The notes: generated by a model from the sequence alone, not told the origin. A stretch of 64,000 bases of DNA from Pseudomonas japonica (GCF_013522925.1 NZ_JAAMQU010000008.1:62001-126000), one strand, 5' to 3'; positions 26,033-35,866 are shown, counted from the first letter of the stretch. Made by a program: numbers and translations.

Positions 26033-26235
26033 GGCGCGCCGTCAGTGATTTCCTTTACATATCGGTGATTTACGACACAGATGGTGTGGAATGCTTGAAA
26101 AAGCGCTCAAAATCGACTGCGAATACCCATCCGAGGCAGGGGATTACGTCAAATACTTAAAGTAGATTGTGAGGATTAAGATTTTTTCGGTATAGCCAGG
26201 AGGGGGTATCAAGCGAAACGGGGAAGGAGGAAAAA

Positions 26236-26594
26236 GGTGGAGAGTCGGTCTGTAAGCCGGGTTCTGTCGAGGACAGTCATTCCTCTACGGTGGTCATCGC
26301 TGAACACCTTTAGCAACCTACCCGGTTCCAGCGCGGGCCACGCCTATGGAACCCTATTTGGTCTTGCTCCGAGTGGGGTTTACCTTGACCACGAACTGTT
26401 GCCAGACGCGCGGTGCGCTCTTACCGCACCTTTTCACCCTTACCGGCGCCGAAGCGCTTAGGCGGTTATTTTCTGTGGCACTTTCCGTAGGCTCACGCCT
26501 CCCAGGCATTACCTGGCACTCTGCCCTATGGAGCCCGGACTTTCCTCCCCCGCGCATGCGAGCATGCAACGGCAGCGACTGTCCAACCGACTCT
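26236..26594 (-). ncRNA. rnpB: RNase P RNA, bacterial class A
   Basis: RNase P RNA is the catalytic RNA that matures tRNA 5' ends. On the minus strand it starts AGAGTCGGTTGG near 26594 and ends ACCGACTCT near 26241, so the two ends pair as helix P1. Inside are the universally conserved GAGGAAAGTCCGGGCTCC (CR-I, plus about 26531-26548) and the CCCGGCTTACAGACC segment near the 3' end. The 3' end is followed by CCACC and a short T-run, which may serve as terminator. Ends are accurate to a few bases. Confidence 0.93.
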
Positions 26595-26603
26595 CCGCCG
26601 CCA

Positions 26604-26632
26604 AGGATACAGACCGGCAGGAGCCGGCGCCA
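26604..26632 (-). promoter_or_regulatory. Possible rnpB promoter
   Basis: A -10-like TATCCT (plus 26604-26609) lies about nine bases before the RNA 5' end, with a poor -35 match TGGCGC 17 bases further upstream. It is supported mainly by its position. Confidence 0.35.
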
Positions 26633-26694
26633 GCCCGCAAGCTTCTTTATATCCCGGGCCGGGAGCGCAAGCACCGTGACTTTCGCCGTTTCGC

Positions 26695-27561
26695 TTAACC
26701 CTGCCGCTCCAGCGCCACCTGATAAAGCAGGTTCTTGCGCACGCCGGTAATCTGCGCAGCCAAGGCAGCGGCCTTCTTCAGCGGCATCTCGGCGAGCAGC
26801 AGGTCAAGCACCCGTAGCGCTTCGGCACTGATCGCGTCCTCACCCACCGGAGCAATCCAGCCACCCACCAGCACTACGCATTCACCGCGCTGCTGGTTCG
26901 AATCTGACTCGATGAACGCGCGAAGCTCTGCCAATGGCAGGCCCTTGAGGGTTTCGAAGGCTTTGGTCAGCTCCCGTGCCAGCACCGCCGGCCGATCACC
27001 GCCGAAGGCGGCTTCCATCGCCTGCACCGATTCGAGAATACGATGGGGCGCTTCATAGAAAATCAGCGTACGCGGCTCTTCGCGCAGCGCTTCCAGCCGG
27101 CTCGCACGGGCGGCGGCCCTGGCCGGGAGAAAGCCTTCGAAGATGAACCGGTCCGACGGCAACCCGGCGGCGGACAATGCCGCGATAACGGCGCAGGCGC
27201 CAGGAACCGGAACCACTTTTACACCCGCGGCACGGGCTTGCCGTACCAGGTGATAGCCCGGATCGGAAATCAGCGGCGTGCCCGCGTCGGAAATCAGCGC
27301 AACGCTTTCGCCTGCCTGCAGCTTCCCGAGAAACCGCCCGCCATCCTCGCGCTCATTGTGCTCATGACAGGCCGCCAAGGGCGTCTGGATACCGAAATGC
27401 TGTAACAGGCGCAGGGAGTGACGCGTATCTTCAGCGGCGATCAGTGCCACGTCCTTGAGCACATTCAATGCTCGCGGGGTCATGTCGTCGAGATTACCGA
27501 TGGGGGTGGCGACCACATAAAGTGTGCCGAAAGTTGAATCTGTCGCGCCTGAGAGGGTCAC
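26695..27561 (-). CDS. rsmI: 16S rRNA (cytidine(1402)-2'-O)-methyltransferase
   Basis: RsmI methylates the ribose of C1402 in 16S rRNA. The tetrapyrrole-methylase fold is clear: GTLYVVATPIGNLDDMTPRA, AAEDTRHSLRLL, the SDAGTPLISDPGYHLV motif, and FYEAPHRI. I chose a GTG start at 27561 (288 residues) because AAGG lies upstream at suitable distance and the product then starts just before the conserved core; the frame runs on upstream without a good ribosome site. It diverges from lpoA. Confidence 0.93.
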   Translation of the reverse strand: MTLSGATDSTFGTLYVVATPIGNLDDMTPRALNVLKDVALIAAEDTRHSLRLLQHFGIQTPLAACHEHNEREDGGRFLGKLQAGESVALISDAGTPLISDPGYHLVRQARAAGVKVVPVPGACAVIAALSAAGLPSDRFIFEGFLPARAAARASRLEALREEPRTLIFYEAPHRILESVQAMEAAFGGDRPAVLARELTKAFETLKGLPLAELRAFIESDSNQQRGECVVLVGGWIAPVGEDAISAEALRVLDLLLAEMPLKKAAALAAQITGVRKNLLYQVALERQG

Positions 27562-27710
27562 AGCACACACCTTGGAAACGCCGGAAAGCGGCCATTGTAG
27601 CGGCCTCGGCAGGCTTTTGCCGAATCCGTGGGCAGCGCGCCGTGGCGTCGCACCGGCGACTGGGCTTGGGTACAATTGCCCGTTCAACGATTCGTATCAG
27701 GAAGATGTAC

Positions 27711-29486
27711 ATGACCGGTTGCCTGCGTTCGCTAATCGCCTTATTCATGGCCGTGCTACTCGCGGCCTGCGCCAGCCAGCCTGGCTCGAACCTTGGCGAA
27801 CTGCCGCGAACGCCTGCCGCCAGCGTGGAGGAACTGCTGCAACAAGCCAGCGCGAGCCAGTCCCCCGAGGAGGCTGCGTTCCTGCGGCTCACAGCCGCCA
27901 GCAAGGCAATGGAGCAACATAACGACGCCCAGGCCACGCAGATCTTCGGCGACATCGACCTGAACCGCCTCAAGCCCGCCCAGCAGGTGTTCGCCAGCAC
28001 GTTGCTGGCCGAACTGGCGCTGAACCGCAACGACCCCAGGGCGGCGGTTACCGCGCTTGGCCATCCCAGCCTGCAACACCTGGGCGAGCTTCCCCTCGAT
28101 CAACAGATCCGTACCCAGACCGTACGCGCCCGGGCCCTTGAAGCAGACGGCCAGGTTCTCGCCGCCGCGCGCGAACGTATTTTCATGGCGCCGACCCTGC
28201 AAGGGGATGCGGCCGCCGCGAACCATGAGGAAATCTGGAAGCTGGTAGCCAGCCTGCCCGCCGATCAGGCGCAGCCAGCCGGCAATGATGACCTGGCGGG
28301 CTGGCTCAGCCTTTCCCAGGTGGTGAAAACGCCTGGCACTCTCGAACAACAGAAAGCCGCCATTGAAGCCTGGCGTGCCCAGCATGCCAGCCATCCGGCG
28401 GCCCGTACGCTGCCTCTGCCATTGCAACAACTGATGGCCGTAACCAATCAGCCGCTGGACCGTATCGCGCTGCTGCTGCCCCAGCAAGGCCCACTGGCGG
28501 GCGTGGCCCGGGCGCTGCGCGATGGCTTCATGGCGGCGCACTATCAGGCGCTGCAGGCCGGCCAGCCGGCGCCCGCCATCGAGTTCTATGACAGCTCGAG
28601 GGTAACGTCCATGGACGACTTCTATCGCCAGGCGCAGGCGGCCGGCGTTCAGATGGTGGTCGGCCCCCTGGAAAAGAACCTGGTCAAACAACTGAGCAGC
28701 CGCCCCCAGCTGCCAATCATCACGCTGGCCCTCAATTACAGCGACAGCAACCAACCCGGCCCTTCGCAACTGTTCCAATTTGGCCTGGCTGCCGAAGACG
28801 AAGCGCGTGAGGTGGCCCGGCGTGCGCATGCCGATGGCCTGCAACACGCCGCAGCCATCGTTCCCAAAGGCGAATTCGGTGACCGTGTGCTGGCCGCGTT
28901 CCGCCAGGACTGGCAAGCCAGTGGCGGCACACTGGTGGCTGCCATCCAGATCGATCAGCCTGTTGCGCTTGCCCAACAGATCGGCGAGCTGATGCAGGTA
29001 CGGCAGACCGGAACAGGTGGCCAGGGCACCCGCCGCCAGGACATCGACTTCATCTACATGACGGCCACACCCCAACAGGCCCAGCAGGTAAAGCCTACGC
29101 TCAACTATCAGTACGCCGGTGACGTGCCGGTCTATGCCACCTCGCACGTCTATAGCGCAAGTGGGGACCAGGCGCAGTACAACGACCTCAACGGGGTGCG
29201 TTTCTGTGAAACCCCCTGGCTGCTGGATACGAGCAATGGCTTGCGCCAACAGGTCGCGCGCCAGTGGCCGCAGGCCAACAGCAGCCTGGGCCGGCTATAC
29301 GCCATGGGTGCCGATGCCTACACACTTGCGCCACGCCTGGGCCAGCTCAAGGCGCTGCCTGACAACCGCATCGACGGCCTGTCAGGCAGCCTCAGCCTTA
29401 ATAACGCCCAGCGCATCGAACGGCAGCTGCAGTGGGCACAATTCAACAATGGCAAGGTCGAGCGGTTGCCGGCCAGCGGCCAGTGA
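27711..29486 (+). CDS. lpoA: Penicillin-binding protein activator LpoA
   Basis: LpoA is an outer-membrane lipoprotein that activates the bifunctional synthase PBP1A from outside. The 591-residue precursor has a signal peptide with lipobox LLAAC (Cys about residue 20), a helical TPR-like N domain (about 35-250), and a periplasmic-binding-protein-like C domain (about 265-580; RIALLLPQQGPLAGVARALRDGF). I chose the ATG at 27711, with AGGA eight bases upstream, over the one at 27705. In P. aeruginosa the related protein is named LpoA, although the PBP partner choice differs between species. Confidence 0.9.
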   Translation: MTGCLRSLIALFMAVLLAACASQPGSNLGELPRTPAASVEELLQQASASQSPEEAAFLRLTAASKAMEQHNDAQATQIFGDIDLNRLKPAQQVFASTLLAELALNRNDPRAAVTALGHPSLQHLGELPLDQQIRTQTVRARALEADGQVLAAARERIFMAPTLQGDAAAANHEEIWKLVASLPADQAQPAGNDDLAGWLSLSQVVKTPGTLEQQKAAIEAWRAQHASHPAARTLPLPLQQLMAVTNQPLDRIALLLPQQGPLAGVARALRDGFMAAHYQALQAGQPAPAIEFYDSSRVTSMDDFYRQAQAAGVQMVVGPLEKNLVKQLSSRPQLPIITLALNYSDSNQPGPSQLFQFGLAAEDEAREVARRAHADGLQHAAAIVPKGEFGDRVLAAFRQDWQASGGTLVAAIQIDQPVALAQQIGELMQVRQTGTGGQGTRRQDIDFIYMTATPQQAQQVKPTLNYQYAGDVPVYATSHVYSASGDQAQYNDLNGVRFCETPWLLDTSNGLRQQVARQWPQANSSLGRLYAMGADAYTLAPRLGQLKALPDNRIDGLSGSLSLNNAQRIERQLQWAQFNNGKVERLPASGQ

Positions 29487-29857
29487 ACAATCCGGTGCCA
29501 CCCGGGGAACACGGCAAGCAAGCCGAGGCCTGGGCGGAGCGGCACCTGAGCGACCATGGCTTGCGGCTGTTGGCGCGCAACTGGCGTTGCCGCGAAGGTG
29601 AACTGGATCTGGTCATGCTAGATGGCGATACAGTAGTATTCGCCGAAGTTCGCTATCGCCGGCACCGCCAATGGGGCGGTGCCCTAGGAAGCATTGACGG
29701 CCGCAAACAGGCGCGCGTGATCAACGCCGCTGAACGGTACCTCTTCGAAGAGCCTGTATGGGCCGATCACCCGTGCCGCTTCGACATCATCGCCATTGAA
29801 GGCAACGACCCGAGCGCCCCTGGCCTGACCTGGCTCAAGGACGCATTTTCGAGTTGA
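29483..29857 (+). CDS. yraN: UPF0102 family protein YraN
   Basis: The 124-residue protein belongs to the UPF0102/YraN family, with an endonuclease-like core: GKQAEAWAERHL, NWRCREGELDLVMLDGDTVVFAEVRYR (Glu-x-Asp, Glu-Val-Arg pattern of Holliday-junction-resolvase-like folds) and a terminal RFDIIAI. Its cellular function is not established. The likely start is the GTG at 29483 overlapping the lpoA stop (GTGA), giving the usual N-terminal length; an upstream ATG at 29432 would lie inside lpoA. Confidence 0.85.
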   Translation: MNNPVPPGEHGKQAEAWAERHLSDHGLRLLARNWRCREGELDLVMLDGDTVVFAEVRYRRHRQWGGALGSIDGRKQARVINAAERYLFEEPVWADHPCRFDIIAIEGNDPSAPGLTWLKDAFSS

Positions 29858-29949
29858 ATACCGTTTACGGCTGGCCGATCCACTCTGATAGTTCCGCGCC
29901 AGCTCGCTGGTAGCGCTCCCGCTTCGCGGGCCAAGGTTTTCTAAGGTAA

Positions 29950-31121
<1,172 letters not shown>

Positions 31122-31137
31122 TCAGCTTCACAGGTAC

Positions 31138-31169
31138 AAAAAAGGCGACCACGATGGTCGCCTTTTTTT
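31138..31169. terminator. Bidirectional terminator between the dolP-like gene and sspB
   Basis: An eight-base stem (GGCGACCA 31144-31151 with TGGTCGCC 31155-31162, three-base loop) is flanked by six A and seven T, so it can end both converging transcripts. It overlaps the sspB stop codon by two bases. Confidence 0.9.
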
Positions 31170-31596
31170 ATTTCACCACTTTCAGGCTGGGCCGCCCGCT
31201 TGGGCGAGGCGGCTGACCGCCAGGCGGCGGCTGGTCGCCATCCAGGCCCTCCTCTTCCATGTCGAGCTCATCGTCCTCCAACGAAGGCACTTCAGGGTCA
31301 AACACCATGCCCTGCCCGTTCTCGCGCGCATAGATACCCATGATGGCCCCGACCGGCACATACAGGGTATGAGCAACGCCGGAGAAGCGACCTTCGAAAC
31401 TCACGGCTTCGTTATCCATGTGCAGGTGACGCACCGCAGTGGGCGAAACGTTGAGCACGATCTGACCATCGGTTGCAAAGCCCTCAGGGACTTGCACTGC
31501 GCGATACTCGGCATTTACCAGGATATGGGGCGTGCAATCGTTATCTACGATCCACTCATACAAGGCGCGGACCAGATAGGGACGACTGGAATTCAT
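31168..31596 (-). CDS. sspB: ClpXP protease specificity-enhancing factor SspB
   Basis: SspB tethers ssrA-tagged and some other substrates to ClpXP. The 142-residue protein has the folded substrate-binding domain (about 1-110; PYLVRALYEWIVDNDCTPHI), an acidic and Pro-rich linker, and the basic tail RPSLKVVK expected to dock ClpX. ATG at 31596 has AGGAG upstream. It follows sspA by 17 bp. Confidence 0.95.
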   Translation of the reverse strand: MNSSRPYLVRALYEWIVDNDCTPHILVNAEYRAVQVPEGFATDGQIVLNVSPTAVRHLHMDNEAVSFEGRFSGVAHTLYVPVGAIMGIYARENGQGMVFDPEVPSLEDDELDMEEEGLDGDQPPPGGQPPRPSGRPSLKVVK

Positions 31597-31613
31597 CAAG
31601 GGCTCCTCTAAAA

Positions 31614-32231
31614 CTAACGCATTTCACGTTCGGCAGCCGAGAGGCTGGCCTGGAACGCTTCTCGAGCAAATTGCCGATCCATGTAATCGAGCAAGGGCTT
31701 CGCCGCACGCGGCAACTCGACGCCCATCACCGGGAGCCGCCAGAGTATGGGCAATAGACAGCAGTCAACCAGGCTTTGCTCATCACTCATGAAGCAGGAC
31801 ATCTCGGCAAACAGCGGGGAAACCCCGGTAAGGCTTTCGCGCAGATGCTTGCGCGCCTCGACCCGTGCGGCCTCTTTGCTGCGCGGATCGAGCAGCAGAT
31901 CCACATGCCCGCACCAGTCCCGCTGAATACGGTGCATCAGCAGGCGAGCATTGGCGCGAGCCACCGGGTAGGCGGGCAGCAACGGAGGATGGGGGTAGCG
32001 CTCGTCGAGGTACTCCATCACTACGGTGGATTCATACAGCGCCAGATCGCGGTCCACGAGCGTGGGAAGGCTGCCGTAAGGGTTCACTTCCATCAACGCC
32101 GCCGGCGGGCGCCCCGGGGCAATGTCGATGATTTGCACGGTAACGGCCTTCTCGGCCAACACGATACGCACGCGATGGGAATAATGGTCGGCAGGATCGG
32201 AGTAGCAGGCCAACCTGTTGGTTACGCCCAT
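31614..32231 (-). CDS. sspA: Stringent starvation protein A
   Basis: SspA is a glutathione-S-transferase-fold protein that binds RNA polymerase and affects stress, acid tolerance and virulence genes. The 205-residue protein has an N-terminal thioredoxin-like domain (residues about 8-85, [19 protein letters not shown]) and an alpha-helical C domain, but not the catalytic GST residues. The ATG at 32231 has GAGGAG upstream; an open frame extends another 74 codons but lacks homology. In other Pseudomonas petC lies directly upstream; here rpsI does. Confidence 0.95.
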   Translation of the reverse strand: MGVTNRLACYSDPADHYSHRVRIVLAEKAVTVQIIDIAPGRPPAALMEVNPYGSLPTLVDRDLALYESTVVMEYLDERYPHPPLLPAYPVARANARLLMHRIQRDWCGHVDLLLDPRSKEAARVEARKHLRESLTGVSPLFAEMSCFMSDEQSLVDCCLLPILWRLPVMGVELPRAAKPLLDYMDRQFAREAFQASLSAAEREMR

Positions 32232-32451
32232 GGCGATCTCCTCGCTGGAAACAGATAAACGAACGCGCCCGAGGCACTTCCCCCGCACAGGGCCCGGCAC
32301 TAGCCAGGCAACAGCGAACGGAAACACCCCAAGGCGCGCGATAACTGCGAATCTTACAACAATTTTGCTGTCAGCGGGGCTGACCGCGGTCACTGCGCAG
32401 GGCGTGGCATAGCGCGAGAACGACATCGGAAGGGCAAAAAGCGGTAAAAAC
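32232..32451. other. Gap between rpsI terminator and sspA where petABC is expected
   Basis: In Pseudomonas genomes I know, petA, petB and petC (Rieske protein, cytochrome b, cytochrome c1) lie between rpsI and sspA. Here only about 220 bases separate the rpsI terminator from the sspA ATG, and I find no Rieske CTHLGC, cytochrome b or CXXCH motif in any frame. A CAGCAA/TTGTTG-type inverted repeat lies near 32360. The sspA promoter is presumably here, but I could not place it. Confidence 0.75.
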
Positions 32452-32484
32452 AAAAAAGCCCGGCTCTTTCGAACCAGGCTTTTT
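32452..32484 (-). terminator. Terminator of the rplM-rpsI operon
   Basis: On the minus strand AAAAAGCCTGGTTC, a GAAA loop, and GAGCCGGGCTTTTTTG form an imperfect stem followed by six T. It begins about 20 bases after the rpsI stop. Confidence 0.8.
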
Positions 32485-32504
32485 GTTGAAGCTTGAGCAG
32501 CGAA

Positions 32505-32897
32505 TTAACGCTTGGAGTACTGCGGACGCTTACGCGCTTTACGCAGACCAACTTTCTTACGCTCAACTTCACGGGCATCGCGGGTAACGAAGCCGGCACG
32601 GCGCAGATCGCCACGCAGGGTTTCGTCGTACACCATCAGGGCACGGGTGATACCGTGACGGATGGCGCCAGCCTGGCCGCTTACGCCACCGCCGGAAACG
32701 GTCACGAACACGTCGAATTTCTCGACGGTGCCGGTCAGTTCCAGAGGCTGACGAACAACCATGCGCGCGGTTTCACGACCGAAGAAGGAATCCAGCGTGC
32801 GGTTGTTGATGGAGATGTTACCGGTACCCGGACGCAGGAAAACGCGAGCGGTAGAGGTCTTGCGACGGCCAGTGCCGTAATTTTGAGTCGCCGACAT
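32505..32897 (-). CDS. rpsI: 30S ribosomal protein S9
   Basis: S9 is a 30S head protein whose C-terminal tail contacts P-site tRNA. The 130-residue protein starts [20 protein letters not shown] and ends with the basic tail KRPQYSKR, both typical. It follows rplM by 14 bp. Confidence 0.98.
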   Translation of the reverse strand: MSATQNYGTGRRKTSTARVFLRPGTGNISINNRTLDSFFGRETARMVVRQPLELTGTVEKFDVFVTVSGGGVSGQAGAIRHGITRALMVYDETLRGDLRRAGFVTRDAREVERKKVGLRKARKRPQYSKR

Positions 32898-32911
32898 AGT
32901 GAACTATTCCG

Positions 32912-33340
32912 TTAAATCTTCAGTTCTTGGGGCTGCTGAGCAGTATGAGGGTGTACAGCGCCCGCATAGACTTTCAGCTTACGGTACATGTCGCGACCCA
33001 GCGGGTTCTTCGGCAGCATGCCTTTGACCGCGGTCTCGATCACGCGCTCAGGTGCCTTGTCGATCAGCTTGTCGAAAGTGATCGATTTGATACCGCCCGG
33101 GAAACCGGAGTGGGAGTAGTACACCTTGTCCGTGGACTTGGCGCCGGTTACACGAACCTGCTCGGCGTTGATGACGACGATGTAGTCACCGGTGTCAACG
33201 TGCGGAGTGAATTCAGGCTTGTGCTTGCCACGCAGACGGCTCGCGATTTCAGTAGCCAGACGACCCAGGGTCTGGCCAGCGGCGTCGACGACAAACCAGT
33301 CGCGCTTTACTGTTTCCGGTTTAGCAGTAAAAGTTTTCAT
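32912..33340 (-). CDS. rplM: 50S ribosomal protein L13
   Basis: L13 is an early-assembly 50S protein. The 142-residue protein shows [39 protein letters not shown], and the [11 protein letters not shown] motif. In E. coli L13 represses its own operon; a leader hairpin upstream here could serve this. Confidence 0.98.
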   Translation of the reverse strand: MKTFTAKPETVKRDWFVVDAAGQTLGRLATEIASRLRGKHKPEFTPHVDTGDYIVVINAEQVRVTGAKSTDKVYYSHSGFPGGIKSITFDKLIDKAPERVIETAVKGMLPKNPLGRDMYRKLKVYAGAVHPHTAQQPQELKI

Positions 33341-33357
33341 TCTTTATAGCCTCAGGG

Positions 33358-33380
33358 GCCGTCCAACAAAAATAGACGGC
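33358..33380 (-). promoter_or_regulatory. Stem-loop in the rplM leader
   Basis: The arms GCCGTC (33358-33363) and GACGGC (33375-33380) enclose an 11-base loop in the short rplM leader. Autoregulation of rplM-rpsI by L13 is known in E. coli, so this may be the L13 target. That assignment is inference. Confidence 0.4.
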
Positions 33381-33382
33381 GG

Positions 33383-33411
33383 AGCTTACTGAATAGTGCT
33401 TGCTTTGACAA
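33383..33411 (-). promoter_or_regulatory. Candidate rplM-rpsI promoter
   Basis: On the minus strand TTGTCA (plus 33406-33411) and TAAGCT (plus 33383-33388) are spaced by exactly 17 bases, placing the start just before the leader stem-loop and about 40 bases before the rplM ATG. Confidence 0.6.
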
Positions 33412-33663
33412 GGTCAAAGGCAGCCGCATCCAGACGCTTTTGGGGGCTCGGGTCATCGCGTCAGGGTTCGGCAAAGGGCCTGTTCGTGGAGGGGCATCAC
33501 TTCCTCCGCGTGCAGAGCAGGCGAATTATCCGGATTACAGCGAAAACATCAAGCGACTTTTTCAGTGCCGGCGTTAACGCAATGGCCGGCTGGACAGCTG
33601 GGCGCAAAACCAAGACGATAGTGCCAACAAATGACCGTTTCCCCTTAACAAGAACAACAATCC

Positions 33664-34662
33664 ATGCCCGTACTGCCCGCTCTTCCGCTGCGCCGTGTCG
33701 CTATCCTCGCCACCGACCAGGTATTTGCTTCCACGCTCACCCAGGCCAAGGACTTTTTTCATCTTGCCAGCCTTCGATACGGTCGCGAGTCGGGTCTTGG
33801 CCTCACCCCGGCCTACGAGACGTGCCTGGTCAGCCCAGGCGGCGAGCAGGTAATGACCTTCAGCGGCACCTCCATCAGCGTTGATGCCGGGCTGGAAGAC
33901 GCCGATGTAATCGTACTGCCTGCATTTTCGGACGGGATCGACCCGATGTTTGCCCGCGCGCCGCAGGTAGTGCCTTGGCTACGCGAACAGCACGCCCGCG
34001 GCGCGGTAATCTGCGGCGAGGCGAACGGGGTATTCTGGATGGCCGAGGCAGGGCTGTTGAATGGCAAGGAAGCGACCACCTACTGGCGCTTCTTCGACCG
34101 GTTCGCCGAACGGTACCCGCAGGTGAAGCTGACCCGCGACAAGCACCTGACCGACGCTGACAATCTCTACTGCGCCGCAGGCCTGACCTCAGCCTCCGAT
34201 CTGTACATCTACCTGATCGAACGGTTTTGTGGCGCATCGGTTGCCCAGGGCGTGGCCAGGGACATACTCCATGAAGTGCGCCGCACTTACGCGCCAGGCC
34301 GCATCGGTTTCGGCGGCCAGAAGCTGCACCAGGATCCGCAGGTGTTGCAGATACAGCACTGGCTGGAGGCGCATTTTGCGAAGAAGTTTCGCTTCGAGGA
34401 CCTGGCCCGGGACCACGGCATGAGCATTCGCAACTTCATGCGCAGGTTCCAGGCCGCCACGGGCGATAAACCCCTTCACTACCTGCAACGCTTGCGCATC
34501 GAGACAGCCAAGGGGCTGCTCTCCAGCAGCGCGAAGAGCGTCAAGACCATCAGCTACGAAGTAGGCTATGACGACGCCAGCTTCTTCGCGCGGCTATTTC
34601 GGCAACACACCGGCGCGTCGCCGAACCAGTACCGCCAGCGCTATGTGGCGCAAACCGCCTGA
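33664..34662 (+). CDS. GlxA-family AraC-type regulator with DJ-1/PfpI domain
   Basis: The 332-residue protein joins an N-terminal DJ-1/PfpI-like (class I amidotransferase-like) domain (about 10-190) to a C-terminal AraC-type double helix-turn-helix (about 225-325; FEDLARDHGMSIRNFMRRFQ and TISYEVGYDDASFFARLFRQHTG). Such regulators respond to small metabolites such as amines or betaines. In the usual nucleophile motif (CTGAF before LAEAGLL) this protein has an Ala-Asn-Gly-Val-Phe sequence, with a Cys three residues earlier, so the domain probably senses rather than cleaves. The target is unknown: it stands alone, converging on zapE with a 10 bp gap. Confidence 0.85.
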   Translation: MPVLPALPLRRVAILATDQVFASTLTQAKDFFHLASLRYGRESGLGLTPAYETCLVSPGGEQVMTFSGTSISVDAGLEDADVIVLPAFSDGIDPMFARAPQVVPWLREQHARGAVICGEANGVFWMAEAGLLNGKEATTYWRFFDRFAERYPQVKLTRDKHLTDADNLYCAAGLTSASDLYIYLIERFCGASVAQGVARDILHEVRRTYAPGRIGFGGQKLHQDPQVLQIQHWLEAHFAKKFRFEDLARDHGMSIRNFMRRFQAATGDKPLHYLQRLRIETAKGLLSSSAKSVKTISYEVGYDDASFFARLFRQHTGASPNQYRQRYVAQTA

Positions 34663-34672
34663 CAGCGCTGTA

Positions 34673-35767
34673 TCAGGGCTTGTGCGCCCGGGAAAGGAAC
34701 TCATGCGATTGCATTTCCAGCAAGCGGCTGAGCGTGCGCTGGAATTCGAAGTTCAGTCGGCCACCTGAATACAGGTCCTTGAGTTCCACTTCCGCCGAAA
34801 TGATCAGCTTCACGTTCCGATCGTAGAACTCGTCGACCATATTGATAAAGCGCCGGGCGATGTCGTCGGTGGCAACGCCCATCTGCTCCACGCCGCTCAG
34901 GATCACCGCATGGAAGATCTTGCCCAGCTCGATGTAGTCGTTCTGGCTGCGGGGGCCATCGCACAGCGCGCGGAAGTCGAACCAGGCCACATCGTCACAA
35001 GTACGCACGGCGCGGATTTCACGGTTCTCGATCATCAGCACATCGTTCTCGACCGCTTGCGTGCATTCGGGGGTGAGGGCACGGAAGCTGTCGCGAAGGC
35101 TCTTCTCGGCGGCTTCGTCGAGTGGGAAATGGAACAATTCAGCCTGCTCAAGGTGTCGCAAGCGGTAATCGACGCCGCTGTCGACATTGACCACTTCGGT
35201 GTTCTGCTTGATCAGGGCGATCGCGGGCAGGAAACGGGCGCGCTGCAAACCGTCCTTGTACAGACCATCCGGCACGATGTTCGAGGTAGCGACCAGCGTG
35301 ACGCCATGCTTGAACAGCTCTTCCATCAGGGTGCCGAGGATCATGGCGTCCGTGATATCGGACACGAAGAATTCATCGAAACAGATGACGCGCGACTCGT
35401 CAGCGAAACGCTTGGCGATAAGAGTGAGTGGGTTTTTCTCGCCCTTGAGGTTTTTCATTTCCTCGTGCACGCGCTTCATGAAGCGGTGGAAGTGGGTGCG
35501 GGTCTTTTCCTTGAACGGCAGCGCTTCGAAGAAGGTATCGACCAGGTAGGTTTTCCCCCGGCCTACGCCGCCCCAGAAATACAGGCCCTTGACCGGCGCT
35601 GCTTCTTTCTTGCCGAACAGCTTGCCCAGCAGCCCCGGCTTGGCCTGGCTGGCGGCGATCAGGTCGTCATACAGGCGCTGCAGATGGCGAACCGCTGTTT
35701 CCTGCGCCGCATCGTGGAAGAAATCAGGACGTTTCAGGTCAGCTTGGTATCGTTCAAGAGGCGTCAT
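34673..35767 (-). CDS. zapE: Cell division protein ZapE (AFG1-like ATPase)
   Basis: ZapE is an AFG1-type AAA ATPase that associates with the Z ring late in division in E. coli. The 364-residue protein has the N-terminal TPLERYQADL, Walker A GGVGRGKTYLVD, Walker B VICFDEFFVSD, and a sensor region VATSNIVPDGLYKDGLQR. It follows trpS on the same strand across a terminator-like hairpin. Confidence 0.93.
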   Translation of the reverse strand: MTPLERYQADLKRPDFFHDAAQETAVRHLQRLYDDLIAASQAKPGLLGKLFGKKEAAPVKGLYFWGGVGRGKTYLVDTFFEALPFKEKTRTHFHRFMKRVHEEMKNLKGEKNPLTLIAKRFADESRVICFDEFFVSDITDAMILGTLMEELFKHGVTLVATSNIVPDGLYKDGLQRARFLPAIALIKQNTEVVNVDSGVDYRLRHLEQAELFHFPLDEAAEKSLRDSFRALTPECTQAVENDVLMIENREIRAVRTCDDVAWFDFRALCDGPRSQNDYIELGKIFHAVILSGVEQMGVATDDIARRFINMVDEFYDRNVKLIISAEVELKDLYSGGRLNFEFQRTLSRLLEMQSHEFLSRAHKP

Positions 35768-35784
35768 AAGTCGTCTGCGAGGCT

Positions 35785-35817
35785 TTAAAACCGGGCCGCC
35801 ACTTTAACGGCGGCCCT
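35785..35817 (-). terminator. Terminator downstream of trpS
   Basis: On the minus strand GGGCCGCC and GGCGGCCC (plus 35809-35816 and 35793-35800, eight-base loop) are followed by GGTTTT. It separates trpS from zapE. Confidence 0.75.
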
Positions 35818-35866
35818 TCGGGATGGCAATCAAGGCCGCGACCAATCGCCGCGGCCCCCAGGGCAC

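Larger units (their letters stand above)
25911..26235. other. Intergenic region between mraZ and rnpB
   Basis: No credible gene is present. The part next to mraZ holds the probable promoter and MraZ-box repeats described separately, then an 86-base leader. The remaining roughly 200 bases up to the rnpB 3' end are AT-richer than the surroundings and I recognise nothing in them. Confidence 0.7.
33341..33663. other. Intergenic region between rplM and the GlxA-type regulator
   Basis: The 323 bases hold the rplM promoter and leader hairpin next to rplM. In the remaining 250 bases toward the regulator I see no gene and no convincing promoter; the regulator ATG has no clear ribosome site. Confidence 0.6.

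Noticed and set aside
26354..26674. Minus-strand reading frame inside rnpB
   Set aside because: The region folds as RNase P RNA with conserved core sequences, so the frame is chance.
29911..29940. Hairpin CCCGC-TTC-GCGGG before gmhA as a terminator
   Set aside because: The stem is only five bases, and the following TTTT is not directly adjacent; gmhA starts right after and co-transcription with yraN is expected.
32232..32453. Upstream 74-codon extension of sspA in frame
   Set aside because: The GAGGAG site and the family N-terminus place the start at 32231; the extension has no homology and crosses likely promoter DNA.
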